Below, one piece after another: positions 1 through 10,741 of a DNA stretch of 64,000 nucleotides (position 1 is its first letter; the number at the start of each line of letters is the position of its first letter). Origin of the DNA: Fasciola hepatica (Eukaryota; Platyhelminthes; Trematoda; Plagiorchiida; Fasciolidae); contig CANUEZ040000129.1 of assembly GCA_948099385.1 (NCBI GenBank), positions 992,001 through 1,056,000 on the forward strand, read 5' to 3'. The notes under the pieces are model-generated. The model was not told where the DNA came from. It made no database searches and saw only the letters and a list, made by a program, of their open reading frames with translations. Position numbers and translations under genes: made by a program.

Positions 1-271
1 TCCTCTTTTCGAATTGATTCCGCTCGTTCAGAAACAACGCCAACCTTTGCTTACCCACAAATAGCAAATGCACATCTCTGAGTATGACAGGACACTTGTT
101 TAAATGCTTTATTTTACCAGCTCAGTTTTATATCCTGGCGGTTGCTCCTGAGTCGTTGTCAAACATTCAACACACCGACTGATCTTCAATATTCTGCGAT
201 TTATTTTAAGTTTCTCGTCTTGCGCGGACTACATTCCGTATGTTTGTCATAATTACACACCAGGTAGATAA
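1..271. other. No gene recognised at left edge
   Basis: I see no convincing coding region, LTR or RNA motif here. It may be a further decayed part of the LINE relic that begins near 272, but I could not align it to that family by eye. Confidence 0.4.
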
Positions 272-754
272 GGTCTGTTATATGGACAGCTGCACTTGCA
301 AAGAGGTCGGATATCAGATGAAGTGCCGTCGCGTATATGTGAAGCGTGTTTGGCCTTTGCTAACCTCATTCTTTCATGGCATTGACTCGATATTCCTTCC
401 AGTATATCCTGCAGCAGTTAGACCAGTTCTGTGCAATTTAGAAACATGGTCATTGCGGGTGTAGGTTACATGAAAACCACCGATATTTTCACACCGGATC
501 AACAATATTGATGTTTGGCTTAGCGTTTTAGGCACATAAATCAAATCAAAATACCAAACGCTGGAGCTCACCAGGCTAGGATATTTATGTAGTGCTGCAC
601 ATGTTCCCGAAAAGGACTTCTCGACCCACAATGTTCGGTGTGACGAGTAGTAGTGGGTGGAAGATGAGTTTAGGCGGACAGTCCATAACAGAAAAAAATA
701 TTTAAAAAGCCTGACTAGTAGACTTAGCTTCTTGGATGTCGTCCAAAAGATCAC
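272..754 (+). pseudogene. RTE-like LINE reverse transcriptase relic, 5' part of an interrupted copy
   Basis: Read across frames, this segment gives the C-terminal region of an RTE-type LINE reverse transcriptase: a stretch like RICEACLAFANL, then after a frameshift YPAAVRPVLCNLETWSLRV, which matches the 'AFANL.HLW...AAVR..L..ETWPLR' pattern also seen at 9712-9945. It decays through several stops and ends exactly at the left LTR of Gypsy A. The same reading resumes on the same strand at 8603 with QWLDTLKDIAKCRDQW, so this is the upstream half of a LINE split by the LTR element. The family call rests on motif resemblance; the split is inferred from continuity and the near-duplicate flanks ATCAC (750-754) and ATCCC (8603-8607). 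Confidence 0.65.
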
Positions 755-938
755 TGTGATATCGAATGGATTGAATAGTCTTCACCCCGCACAGAACTAC
801 CGAGAATCAAGAACTCCAAGACTGCATAGAATGTAGCGTAATATTTCGTATGCGCGGAATCACGTACAGTACAAGTATTTACTATGACAGAGAGAATACA
901 GTCCCACAAAACAGAAAGAGTCAATCTTGAATATCACA
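755..938 (-). repeat. 3' LTR of Gypsy A
   Basis: A 184-bp terminal repeat, nearly the same as 8416-8602. On the minus strand it follows a purine-rich tract (GCGTGCGGCGGA) that would be the polypurine tract. Its ends form an 8-bp inverted repeat, TGTGATAT...ATATCACA. The integrase tail reading frame runs into it and stops near 921, so the C-terminal codons of pol lie inside the LTR. Confidence 0.9.
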
Positions 939-1888
939 TCCGCCGCACGCTGAATTGAAGTGGGGATGTTTGTAATCTCTTCGCGGTAATGAAGGAATTC
1001 TTTCAGACCTTCGGATTCTTGATTGTTTCGTGGGATTCTCGGATTCACATGTATCTAGATCAGAATTATCAGTTGGTGGAACAACAGGTGAAACGACATC
1101 TGATTGACCTTCTTCATTGAACTGCACCTGGTTAACATGACGTCTATGAGTGGATAGTTCATCTAGATCCAAAATAGTGACCATCCGGTTCCCGTCGCGC
1201 GAAACGACAATTCCGTTCGCCGGTCGTAAATCATTCCCTCTGAAATAGCTGACATTAGCTTTCAATATACACTCAAAAATGAATATCAAGCTACGGCATT
1301 TTAATAACTGAGAAGAACTTTTACCAGTAGCAGTATGTGCAGCGTCACGATATTGCATAAGAAAACTGCCAATGGCACGACCAAGTTCGAGAAAATGTAT
1401 GGGGATTCACATAATGAATTGCACTCCTAAACGTGCGTAAAAAGTTATCTGCAAGGCCATGAGATTGTGGGTGACGTGGAGTAGTGTATACATGTTTACA
1501 ACCAAAACCTTTTAACCACTCATCCAAGAGTTTAGCAGTGAAATATGTGCCATTGTCAGTAACTAGCACAAGCGGAACTCCTCTGCTGAGTTTTTTCCTG
1601 AGTGCAGTCTGTGTGAAATCAGCCGTAGATGAAGTTGTTAAATATACCTCTGGCCATCGGGGAAAAGCATCGATGACGACAAGAGCGTAGTGTTTACCCA
1701 AGAGGGGCGCACAATAGTCTGCATGCACCCACTGCCAGGCTTTTCAGGGGACTGGCTGAGAAAACCAATTTGAAGGTTTTTCAATGTATCTTATGTGAAT
1801 GCTGCTTGCAGTTTTTAGTTGTACGCACTATGTCGGCGTCCAGTTGGGGCCACCAGCAAGTAAGCCATGCTAGTGACTTCATTCTCAT
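939..1888 (-). pseudogene. Gypsy A integrase, core and C-terminal part
   Basis: The minus strand encodes a retroviral-type DDE integrase core: HADYCAPLLGKHYALVVIDA, then LVTDNG and TPRHPQSHGLADNFL. The usual catalytic Glu of the 'GLAER' motif reads Asp here, so the triad is D-D-D rather than D-D-E. Upstream (about 1800-1888) is CWWPQLDADI preceded by RMKSLAW, the end of the HHCC zinc-binding region. The C-terminal tail contains GNDLRPANGIVV and RRHVNQVQF, typical of gypsy integrase tails. The frame shifts between 1345 and 1360. Its N-terminal zinc-binding half is found at 5689-5760, beyond the inserted LINE. Confidence 0.82.
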
Positions 1889-2117
1889 CATCATCGTACA
1901 GCGTTAAATAGCAGGGCAAACCTCCACTGACCACTGCCTTCCTCACCATGTTGCACGTTGAATTAGAAAATATGAATATGCAAGATGTAAGGGGAGTAGA
2001 CCTACACGTGAGGAAAAGGGAGAGAACGCCCTAATAGCCAACACACGGAATACACAGTCCAACTGTACAAACGCACATCGATCAATCATTCTGATTCGAC
2101 AGAAAGTGACAACACGA

Positions 2118-3600
2118 TCACCACTGTTCGCGGTTCGCTGCCATATCCTTCAGTGTCTCCAGATAACTGGTAGATGGATCTTTTGGACCCCAACCACGAC
2201 GGCGTGAGACACGCACTTTTCCTAAGTTCGCTGTACGTTTTCTCATTCCTCGCTGCCACGTCATCTGTTGACCTCCACGTTGTTTTTTCCACTCCCTAGG
2301 AGGAACGAAAAATAGCGCACGGTACGGTAAGCGTGTGTGTCTGCCATACGTAATGTACCTTAACCAACGAAGTCTACTAAGTTGGATACGCTGTGATAGA
2401 ACATCATATGAAGTAGTACGCGATACTACATTTCTGACCTCAGTATTGCATACTCGGCCGTTCCACCCAATCTTAGAGATACTACGCAAATATCGGTAGC
2501 CCTAAACCTCAAGACGACGAATATCCTCCACACACAGACCCCAAGTCTCACAACTATACAACAAAACTGAACGCACTGCGGCACAATACACACGACCTTT
2601 CAATTTCACTGAAATATCAGGTCAGCGCCACAAGTGCTTCAGTCCAGCGTACGCCACTTGAGCCTTGGATGTACGCGTGTTCACCTCTACTACGGTGCTC
2701 CTATCCGCTGTCACCCTGCTTCCGAGGTAACTAAAGCGTGCAACAATTGTTAGTTTCTCCCCATCGAGCATCGAGCTCGGAATCGTTGACGTCCAACCTT
2801 GCAACATCACTTTACACTTTGGAGGTGCAAAACGTATGCCAAATGGAGCTACATCTCTCGCAAGTCTATCTAGGGCACGTTGAGTATGTTCCGTTTATTC
2901 GAACAAGCAGACAAGGTCGTCTGCGTTATCTAGGTCATACAACTTCTCACTGTTTCGTAGTTCGATGCCCACATCCTGGAGATCTCCCAAGGCATTCACC
3001 ATTATTTCCTCCACGATGAAGTTAAACAAGAATGAAGAAATTGGACATCACTGGTCGTTTCGAACCGACTGAGTAGTTCACCTTAAACCCTTAAACGGCC
3101 AGAAGTATGAGAGTACAACGACCTCAGTAGATCCACGAACATCTGGGGCATGCTTTTCCGGTGAAGAGAATTGAATAGCACCGTCCGGTCAGCTGAATCG
3201 AAGGCGCCTTTCAAGTAGAGTGAAACCAAAATTGTCGGTCGACGGTGTGTGTGACGCACCTCTGGTAACTGACGAAGAGTAAAAATCTGGTCGATGCATC
3301 TTCGACCTAGGCGGAATCCGGCCTGTTGTTCTTAGGCGTACCTCTCTCAAGCTGATATGAGACGACACAGTAAAATTAAGACTAATACCGTGGTGGCTAT
3401 CGGAATCAAGCTAATCCCACGATGACTACTACAGTCATTGCGCATTCCCTTTTTGAAGATGGGAACAATCAACGATTCACTCCATATTAACGGAATACGC
3501 TTCTCGTTCCAAATGTCACGGAGCAAAGCGGTAAGTGATTTTACCAACGCATTTCCACCCATTTTGAAAAGATCGGGGGGGGAGGGGGGATTCTCCAGGA
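2118..3600 (-). pseudogene. Reverse transcriptase of the nested RTE-like LINE (broken)
   Basis: Readable blocks include IPLIWSESLIVPIFKKGMRN (RT fingers/palm entry) at about 3440-3560, LDGEKLTIVARFSYLGSRV at 2622-2810, and near the C-terminus REWKKQRGGQQMTWQRGMRK with WGPKDPSTSYLETLKDMAA at 2118-2489. The order matches RTE-type LINE ORF2. The palm motif region between 2810 and 3340 is too decayed to read cleanly. Several frameshifts and stops make it non-functional. Confidence 0.75.
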
Positions 3601-4384
3601 CCAGCCGCTTTCCCCCGCCTTAGTTATCAAATGCACGACTTTACTTCTACTTCTGATGGGGTTCAAGTGATACTCCCCAAGGAACCGCGATTGTTGATGC
3701 ATGGGTAACTACGTTAGCGCGCGATCAGCTAAACTGTTCCTTGAAGTATTCGGCTCAATGGTCGAGCCTTTGCTGTTTGCTATGAATGGTTTTTCCACTT
3801 CTATCACATATCGTCTCACTGACTTGGGTTCGCTGTCCACTGGTGTCGTAAATGTTTGAACAGCCTTTGACTGTTACCTGAAGCAGCTGCTACTTCCGTT
3901 TCTCCGGCCTCCTTGACCCACCATTTATCGCGATCATTTTTCGGGCTTTTTGTAACCTGCCTTCATAGAACTCTTCTTATCTTATTTATCTCCTTCAGTT
4001 CGAGAGATAACGTTTTTGCTTCATTAGACTGACCGAATCTTGAAAATCCAATGTCTTTGATGGGCATCGGATCTGGGACCACAGGCGAAACCTGATGCGA
4101 CGTGCATAGCCTGATAATATGGGCCCGGTGCTCATCTACGTTACTGTTCATTGTACATCCTAGCTCATGTGCTTATTTCTGTTCATTACATGTGCGAACT
4201 TCTGGATCAGACAAACGTCGCACAGCCAACCGGTTTTGCGGTTTGCGTTGGTGGCAATGAAGCTGGAGCGATAATTGCATTAAAAGTAATGCATGGTCCG
4301 GCTCTATATACGTGAACCAGTAGGATCTACAGTTTTGGACAGAACTGCGCCACCGGTAGCTTACCTCGATGTGATCGATCTGGT

Positions 4385-5472
4385 TTAGAATATCTGTAGT
4401 GTTAGAGTGCCATATCGCCGTGCGACGCGAGCTGTGTCGAAAATTTGTACCAGACGGGAATACCCAGTTATCTGCACAAAACTGGAGAAGCCTATCCCTG
4501 TTATCTGTGCGCTGAGTGAGTAACCTAAACAAGCTTCTGACTCACTAACTTGTGCATTGAAGTCACCAGCTGGCACTGCAATGTCAGATCCTTTGTTCCT
4601 GCAAACGAGAGTGGTAAGTTCATCATAGAACTCATCCTTCTGCGTGTCACAGCTGCAGTCTATTGGGGCGTATGCCGAGATCACAAACAAACTGCGCTTA
4701 ACACGATTGTCCCTTCGAACGCCAACTGACTCCTGGAGTCTCACAGCACATAAACGACTGTTAATCGGGACCCAGTCATAAAGGAACAGCCTCAATCTTG
4801 TCACTTAAGACTATTCCTACACCATGTTGACCCGCAGCTTGAGCTACTTCGTCTTCTGAAGTGCGCAGAAAATACCTCGATGAAATACCAGGAGCAGTTA
4901 GTTGAATCACACTGCTCGAATCTTGGATACGCGTTTCACTCATGCAACATACATCAATCTTCAGAGAATCTAATGTGAGGGCTAGGCACGCCTGCTGACC
5001 GGCCTGTATGAGAGTACGCACGTTGAAGGAGTCGAGATTCAGAGGCTGACGAGGCTTGAGAAAATTTGAGTTACCAGACAGAATTATTCCCGACACTTTT
5101 TGACGGTGAACCGTTGCGAGTACAGGGCGTGTTGTCAGTGGGAGCATTATGGGTGGGTAGATGGGGCAAAGAGACGTGGTTGGAGACAGAAGACAAAGGC
5201 TGAATAAGAGAGGGAACTCTGAGCAATAGCCCGCTTTATCACTACCCATTTCGCTCGATGCAATGGGCAGTATGGTTCTGATTATCCGGTGTGGCGACCG
5301 ATGCAGTATGGAATTCTTTGTGTTCATACAGGCTATGGGAGATGTTGGACGGGTACTGACTGCTAAGGTGTCCAGCCGTAAAGCAGGAGTGATTGAGGTT
5401 CGCAACCATAGTCTTTAGTTCTAACAAGAACCTATCCGCAAGGCGGTGGTGGGTGGCTGAGTGGAAGCCCAT
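4385..5472 (-). pseudogene. AP-like endonuclease of the nested RTE-like LINE (broken)
   Basis: An apurinic-type endonuclease nicks the target site for target-primed reverse transcription. The minus-strand frames show FNVRTLIQAGQQACLALTLD, then DVCCMSETRIQ (the metal-binding Glu region), FVISAYAPID and VPAGDFNAQVSESEACLG, which is the conserved 'GDFNA.VG' block. The last His-bearing block near 4180-4400 is scrambled. At least two frames are needed, so it is a relic. Confidence 0.75.
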
Positions 5473-5688
5473 TTTCTTGGATCAGTTATTCTTCCACTGA
5501 TTTTGCCGATTGAGTTGCCAGCTCAAATCGACCCCCAACCTGGAGGACCAGGAGACTGGACTTTGTCTGGCCTCTGCCCATTGACCTGTCAGGTATGATT
5601 GTATCTCCGGCGTAAGGAAGCCATCTTGTATAGCTCTTTGGGTTATAGAGGCACGCAAACCATCACAACACGTCAAAGTGCAGTCTCT

Positions 5689-7249
5689 GTCAACACCCAA
5701 ATGGATATCTGCCAATATAACAACGGAATACTGGGGGAATGACCACACGGTCGTTAAGGCACAATAATCCATCTGGGGTGATCGACAAATCATCATGACG
5801 AGAGTAGAAGTTAAGAAATCGTCGCTTTTCGTTCGGCGTCTAACCCTCACATAGTGCTGAAATGACTGAAGCAAAATACGCTTTTGCATTCTTCAGAAGA
5901 TCTTCATGCCGCTCTGATTATATCAACAAACGATCATGAGTGACTGATGGTCGAGATGAATAAGGCAATCTGGATAGAAGATCAGCGTGTTGTGTATTTA
6001 GCACTACGATGCAGAATATCATAATCATATGAGCTGAGTAAAATACTCGATCGTCGAACCTTTGCAGCTGATTATTTCGACAACGAATGATGCGAATGAT
6101 AGATGAACTGCAGTGCCTCATGGTCAGTAATTATGATGAACTTTTGGCCAAATAAATATTCATGTAAACGCTTGACAGCTCAGTAAACTGCCAAGGTTTC
6201 TCTTTGTGTTTGTTCAGCTTTAGTGAGCTCCTTGAAATACAAATGACTGGCCGGTCGCATTATCTAAGAACAGTGTCCATGCCCTTTGGATATGCATCAG
6301 TAATGACAGTTGAATGATGTTGCGGAGAAAACTGCTTAAGAACAACGCCGAATTATAGGTAAGATAGCAACATACGAAGGGTCTTTTCATGAACATGATT
6401 CTAAAAGAAGGAATTGGTGGACAGAATATCGAACAGAACTGGCTTGTTGAGAAAAATTTGGAATAAAACGAGCGTAGTACTGAGGACCACCAAGAATAGA
6501 ACGTAATTCATGAGTATTTGTGGAGAGAGATGCGTCAGTGAGCGGGGGCTTAACGTGCTGGGTCTGATGAGAAACCTTTAGGATTATTGATGTAACGAAA
6601 ACTCAGAGACACCGAAAATTCACTGGTCTGGGATAATGAAAACGTTGAACTTAATGAACTGCTTCAGCTAACAATAGAGACGATAATCATGTATAACCCA
6701 AGTGTAACCACGGACAACAATATCATCTTGGTATGACTTAACACCCTCAAGATCGTGAACAATATGGTTAAGAGACATTGAGACCAAAAGGCAAAAAGTT
6801 GTATCGAAATAGACCGAAAGGAGTGGTGATGGTCGTTAGCGCACTGGATTCCTTATCCCTCGGACATTTTTTAAGTCAATCTTTGAAGATATACTAGACC
6901 CTACAAGTCGGTAGAGCACGTCTTCGGGTTCTTCGCTTGTGCATTTACGCTGCAATAAGCACTTATTCAATGCCAGTCGGTAGTCACCGCAAATCCGTAG
7001 TGTCTTTCCACCAGCCTTTAACGGAGTGACAGTCGATGTGGCCGAGTTAGACGACTCCACATAGCTTATGATTCCGCGCTCACACATAGACTGTAGTGCT
7101 TGACGGACAGTTTCTCTCAAACCAACAGGAATTATTCTGCGCTTTAGAAAAATGGGATCGCCAGATATTTCTAACCTTACTCCAGGAATGTGCATTCCAC
7201 CAGAGAAGCCTTTGAACATTTGAAAACGAGCTGTTCTATACCCAACCAA
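5689..7249 (-). pseudogene. Gypsy A reverse transcriptase, RNase H and integrase N-terminus (broken)
   Basis: The frame at 6836-7249 carries the RT fingers and start of the palm: RRIIPVGLRETVRQALQSM, then NSATSTVTPLKAGGKTLRIC and GDYRLALN. The catalytic box reads YQDDIVV at about 6722-6733. Below it come 'PFGLFRYNFLPFGLNVS'-like and RNase H-like scraps with many stops. The end (about 5690-5760) gives SVVILADIHLGVDR, the HHCC zinc-binding start of integrase, cut off by the LINE. Order and motifs match Ty3/Gypsy pol. Confidence 0.78.
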
Positions 7250-7266
7250 GAACTGAAGGTCCGGAA

Positions 7267-7506
7267 TCAGAAACCAACAACATATTCAATAGGATCAGAG
7301 CCATGTAACTGAATTGGAACAATACAAGAACCGACAAGTGGGAGCTTGTGCCCAGTAATACCTCGAATAATCTCATTGGTAGGATTATTCTTAGCAATGG
7401 GATAAAAACAATCCAGGACTTGACGTGAAATTATGGATTCTACACGCCCAGTGTCAACAATAAAAGTGTTAGCTACCCTCTGGAGTACGCAATGTCTGAT
7501 TAACAT
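7267..7506 (-). pseudogene. Gypsy A aspartic protease
   Basis: A short minus-strand ORF with ANTFIVDTGRVESIISRQ, the retropepsin active-site DTG motif, followed by GITGHKLPLVGSCIVPIQL, typical of the gypsy protease fold. It lies between the gag zinc knuckle and RT, as expected. A closely similar but stop-broken protease (VNTFIVDT then a stop) occurs in both arms of the inverted repeat at about 27230-27420 and 35460-35650. Confidence 0.75.
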
Positions 7507-7629
7507 GTGAAACCTCCCCTGACGGAACGGCTAACACAAGCGTTGAAAAACTGGTATCAAGTGGAGAAGTGTCAGATGATGCTGAGGGATTTGTTAGTCG
7601 ACATGCTGGGTTGCTTCTCCGATCACTTA

Positions 7630-8400
7630 ATGTGACCAACCTTACCACAGGCAAAACACGTAGCTCGTCGATAGGGTCATGTGAAACGAGAATATAACTG
7701 ACCACATGGAATACACTAGCCCGGATTCAAACTTGTGTGGTTAGATTTAAAACGAGTCGATCGCTGATGTGGGGGCTGTTTGCCACTACAATTTATTGGC
7801 TTGTTCAAATGCGGCAATTTTCGAATGTGTCGCTCGCCTTGATGTTTAATAGAATTGAACAATACGGAATTCAACACAGCAGTTACAGCTTTTACGTCCT
7901 GATATTGTTCACAAATGGGGCGAATGCGATGAAATGTCTGATCAGTTGAAAGTAACAGCTTCTGTTGCAAATCTGGAAGGTTGATTCTTACAATCAAGTG
8001 GTCGTGCAGGTGATCTTCCAATCGGAGACCGTGGTCACACTTCACCTCCTGTGTCTGTAGCTGAAGAATGAATTCACGTACTGATTGTTTTTCAAGTCTA
8101 GTGGGGCAGTTAAATTTGGCTTTCTCAGCAGCAACGAAATTGACTGGCTTGAAGTGCTGTAGAATAATGGTCCTGAGCTTGTCGTGTGGTAAACTGATGG
8201 GAGGATCCGGAAAAGTTTTTCACCAGGCTGTATGCATTGTTTCCAATGAAATGGGGAAAAAATGCTGTTTACTTGGCATTATCCAAATGATTTCGGGTCA
8301 AACACCAAATTCCGAAACGTTCCATTTAGTCCTCGAACTGTCGGGATGCAGAATTTATATCAAGAGGTTCCATTTCAGAAGCAATCATAGTTCAACTCCT
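7630..8400 (-). pseudogene. Gypsy A gag with zinc knuckle (broken)
   Basis: Minus-strand readings give a gag-like protein: LRTIILQHFKPVNFVAAEKA, SVREFILQLQTQEVKCDHG and LHDHLIVRINLPDLQQKLLL, with FHRIRPICEQYQDV. This layout also appears in Gypsy C gag (29719-30240). The knuckle near 7630-7660 reads CFACGKVGHIK and then a stop codon exactly where the last Cys of CX2CX4HX4C should be, a likely Cys-to-stop change. Other stops occur near the start. Nucleocapsid function would have been RNA binding. Confidence 0.75.
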
Positions 8401-8415
8401 TCGTGTGATGCTAAA

Positions 8416-8602
8416 TATGATATCGAATGAGTTGAATAGGCTTAACCCCGCACAGAATTACCGAGAATCATGAACTTCAAGACCGCATAGAGTAGTGTAG
8501 CGTAATATTTCATGTGCGCGGAATCACGTACAGTACAAGTATTTATTATGACAGAGAGAATACAGTCCTACAAAACAGAAAGAGTCAATCTTGAATATCA
8601 CA
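8416..8602 (-). repeat. 5' LTR of Gypsy A
   Basis: A 187-bp copy of the repeat at 755-938. On the minus strand it is followed by a TAGCATCACACGA stretch that resembles the post-LTR sequence of Gypsy C (TGGCTTCACGTTC), so it is the likely tRNA primer-binding site region. The matching tRNA is not identified. Confidence 0.88.
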
Positions 8603-8960
8603 ATCCCCTGTCAGTGGTTAGATACGCTCAAAGATATAGCTAAGTGTCGCGACCAATGGCTCTGGTGCATTCAAGCACATTCCTAATCTACTTAACATCA
8701 TTATTTGTAGTTCACTTCTTTTCCATGTTTTTGATTATCACACTTCTGAGTTCCCGCTGGGAGACAGTAATCAGAACCGCCGCATCCAACGAATGTTTAG
8801 TGGTTGCTCAAAGTCGAGTTCATAGTTGTTTTTTCATGAATGTCTTCAGGTGCCATATTTCTACGTTTCGATTTTCGCCCTTAGTACCAGGGATACGTCC
8901 AAGTCAAAACTTTGGTCTGCACAAAAAAAGCCGCACTTGAGCATTGGATACCGTAAATTG
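8603..8960 (+). pseudogene. RTE-like LINE 3' end, second half of the interrupted copy
   Basis: The plus strand reads QWLDTLKDIAKCRDQW directly after the Gypsy A LTR, the conserved last block of the RTE-type RT ('WLETL.DMA..R.QW'), then a hydrophobic tail and 3' UTR-like sequence. Together with 272-754 it forms one LINE copy split by Gypsy A. Confidence 0.65.
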
Positions 8961-8984
8961 CACTCGCGCACAAACGTGAAATGA

Positions 8985-9180
8985 AAACCATTGAAATAGT
9001 CACTTATCTCTTATACAAACTACCTTCGTAGATCTCACGAATGTCCAAAATTGTTAAATATCTATGTAGTGCTGATAAAGCATCATCACAGAGTATACTT
9101 TGGATGCCTCTCAAGGAATTTCTTCAAACAAAATACATTATTTTCGATGGTAAACGTTATCAGCTTCGATTTCAGTTTAT
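8985..9180 (+). pseudogene. Possible Penelope-like reverse transcriptase fragment
   Basis: The plus strand encodes FLQTKYIIFDGKRYQLRFQF, which resembles the 'F.LKNTYF.F.G..Y.Q..G..MGSP' block of Penelope-like reverse transcriptases. The sequence is cut at about 9180 by a minus-strand RTE copy, so the diagnostic GSP part is missing. The call rests on one motif. Confidence 0.4.
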
Positions 9181-10062
9181 TCAACCATCAAACTCGCACT
9201 TCTGTGCTCCGGTTTCGGTTGCTACCTTCTGGCATCGTCCAGTAAAGGGAAAAACAAATAGAAGCATAGTGGCAAAGATCCAAAAAGTTGAAGAACCAAG
9301 GGGAATGTAAGACGACAAGGAAAAGGTCTGAATGCAACTACGCCACTGACCGCGACACCTAGCCATATCACTTAAGGTCTCCAACCATTTAGTAGGCGGA
9401 TCACGTGGACCCCAACTTGGAAGTCTAACACGTCCTACGTGGCCAAGTCCACTGATCAAGGTTTTCATACCTTTTTGCCATGTCATGGACTAACCACCTT
9501 GACCTATCTTCCAACCACCACCTGCCTCAGAAAACAGCGTACGCTGAGGAAGTCTATCCATGGGCATGTGTAACACGTGTCCCAACCACCTTAACCTATT
9601 TAGATTCAGTACTTGATCCAGAGACTGACCTCTGGTTCCCAACACCTTACGCCTAACCTCAGCATTGCTGATACGGTGTCCCCACCATATTCGGGCAGTG
9701 CGACGGAGACATCAGTGCTCGAACGACGACAATCTTCGCCTATCTTCTACCCTCAACGGCCATGTTTCTGAACCGTTTGAAAGAACGGATTTAACCGACG
9801 CATTATACACTCTACCCTTAACAGACAATCGGATGTCACGCCGGTGCCACAGATGATGGAGGTTGGCAAATGCCAAACGTGCCTTCTGTATATGCGATGA
9901 AACTTCATCTAGTATCTGTCCACCTGGTGAGATGTAACTGCCCATGTAAAAAAATTTATCAACTTTAGCTGGGGTTTCTCCTGCGAAGAAGAGATTTGGT
10001 GTGGAGCTTCAACCCAGTCCTTCAACGGCATTTTACACTTTGAAGGTGCCAAAAGCATCCTA
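9181..10062 (-). mobile_element. 5'-truncated RTE-like LINE copy
   Basis: The minus strand gives PSKCKMPLKDWV near the right end, then SYISPGGQILDEVSSHIQKA, RLAFANLHHLWHRRDIRLSV, KSVLSNGSETWPLRVEDRRR, and, after a broken stretch, WGPRDPPTKWLETLSDMARC. This is the C-terminal third of an RTE-type RT plus the 3' UTR. It is truncated at the 5' side, typical for LINEs, and interrupts the Penelope-like scrap at its left edge. Frames shift at about 9490 and 9710. Confidence 0.78.
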
Positions 10063-10597
10063 AACATCGCCGTAAAAACTGTCAGTATAATGTTACTGGG
10101 CTTTAAATCATTCAGGGGTCATTTTACTCTAGGCTGTTGAGGGAAGTCAACGCCTGGTTGATCCGAGCTCCACAAATAGATTTCCGTTAGAGGTATACAC
10201 CAAAGATCAACTTTCTGTGCGTCTTCCACAGTCATCCTAACTATACACAGGCAACAGACGAAATGCACTGAATTTCTGTGAATATCAAGATTGGGCGATC
10301 TCTGTAGTGAACTGTCTTCCGTTAAGTTTAAGTTTCATGATATCAGACCAGCTCAAACAACCGTTAACCATGCACTGGGTGCCTTGTTTTATAAAAGTAT
10401 TCAATCAGTACGCGATTTTAAGAGAAAATAACAATTGTTGAGTCTTATGTAACAGACAGTTTGTTCAATAGACTGCTAGGGAGGTATCGGAAGCATATTG
10501 TAACCAAGCTGGTTGGTTCAAGCACTCCAGCTACCCTGGCCAAAAGTCGGTTACATCAGTGGTTTAAATATTAGTGTTGGTTGTAGCTCAGGTTGTT
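10063..10597. other. Non-coding stretch, nothing recognised
   Basis: No credible ORF, LTR or RNA motif was found between the truncated RTE copy and the hairpin at 10598. Confidence 0.4.
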
Positions 10598-10741
10598 GAT
10601 TGTCATGATGTTCTGATCGCTGAGGTTGGCGTTTATTTCGCAAACGTGCATGTGCACATGCACTGATGATGTCATCTTGTTTGGTGATGGAACGTTTGCG
10701 AAATAAACGCCGACCTCAGCGATCAGAATATCATGGCAGTC
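10598..10741 (+). repeat. Long hairpin with degenerate hammerhead-ribozyme-like core (Penelope type)
   Basis: Two 50-nt arms (10598-10647 and 10692-10741) are inverted copies with about four mismatches around a 44-nt loop. The loop and right arm show hammerhead-like pieces in order: CTGATGA (10662-10668), a stem TCATC / GGTGA, then GGAACGTTT, loop GCGAAAT, AAACG. A canonical core needs GAAA and a cleavage triplet ending NUH; here they read GGAA and GCC, so one base each differs and the present copy is probably inactive. Penelope-like elements are known to carry hammerhead motifs, and a Penelope-like scrap lies 1.5 kb away. Confidence 0.5.

Larger units (their letters stand above)
1889..5688 (-). 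mobile_element. RTE-like LINE inserted into Gypsy A integrase
   Basis: About 3.8 kb on the minus strand with an AP-like endonuclease followed by a reverse transcriptase, as in RTE-clade LINEs. It separates the integrase words LADIHLGVDR (right of 5688) and RMKSLAW (left of 1889), which are contiguous in gypsy integrases, so the edges are defined to a few bases. The 3' end carries a short ATGATGATGA run, a common kind of LINE tail. Both enzymatic parts are broken by stops and frameshifts. The clade assignment is by motif recognition only. Confidence 0.78.
755..8602 (-). mobile_element. Gypsy A: degenerate Ty3/Gypsy LTR retrotransposon
   Basis: Two LTRs of about 185 bp (755-938 and 8416-8602) bracket, in minus-strand order, gag, zinc knuckle, protease, reverse transcriptase, RNase H and integrase relics. 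Domain order RT-RH-IN is that of Ty3/Gypsy. The LTRs are about 92% identical by eye and end in TGTGATAT / ATATCACA (the first reads TATGATAT in the right LTR). Flanks ATCAC and ATCCC look like a 5-bp target duplication with one change. All ORFs are broken and a 3.8-kb LINE is lodged in the integrase, so it is not autonomous. The element itself sits inside an older plus-strand RTE relic. Confidence 0.88.

Noticed and set aside
9041..9310. 89-codon plus-strand ORF
   Set aside because: Chimeric: first half is a Penelope-like scrap, second half is antisense to the 3' end of an RTE LINE.
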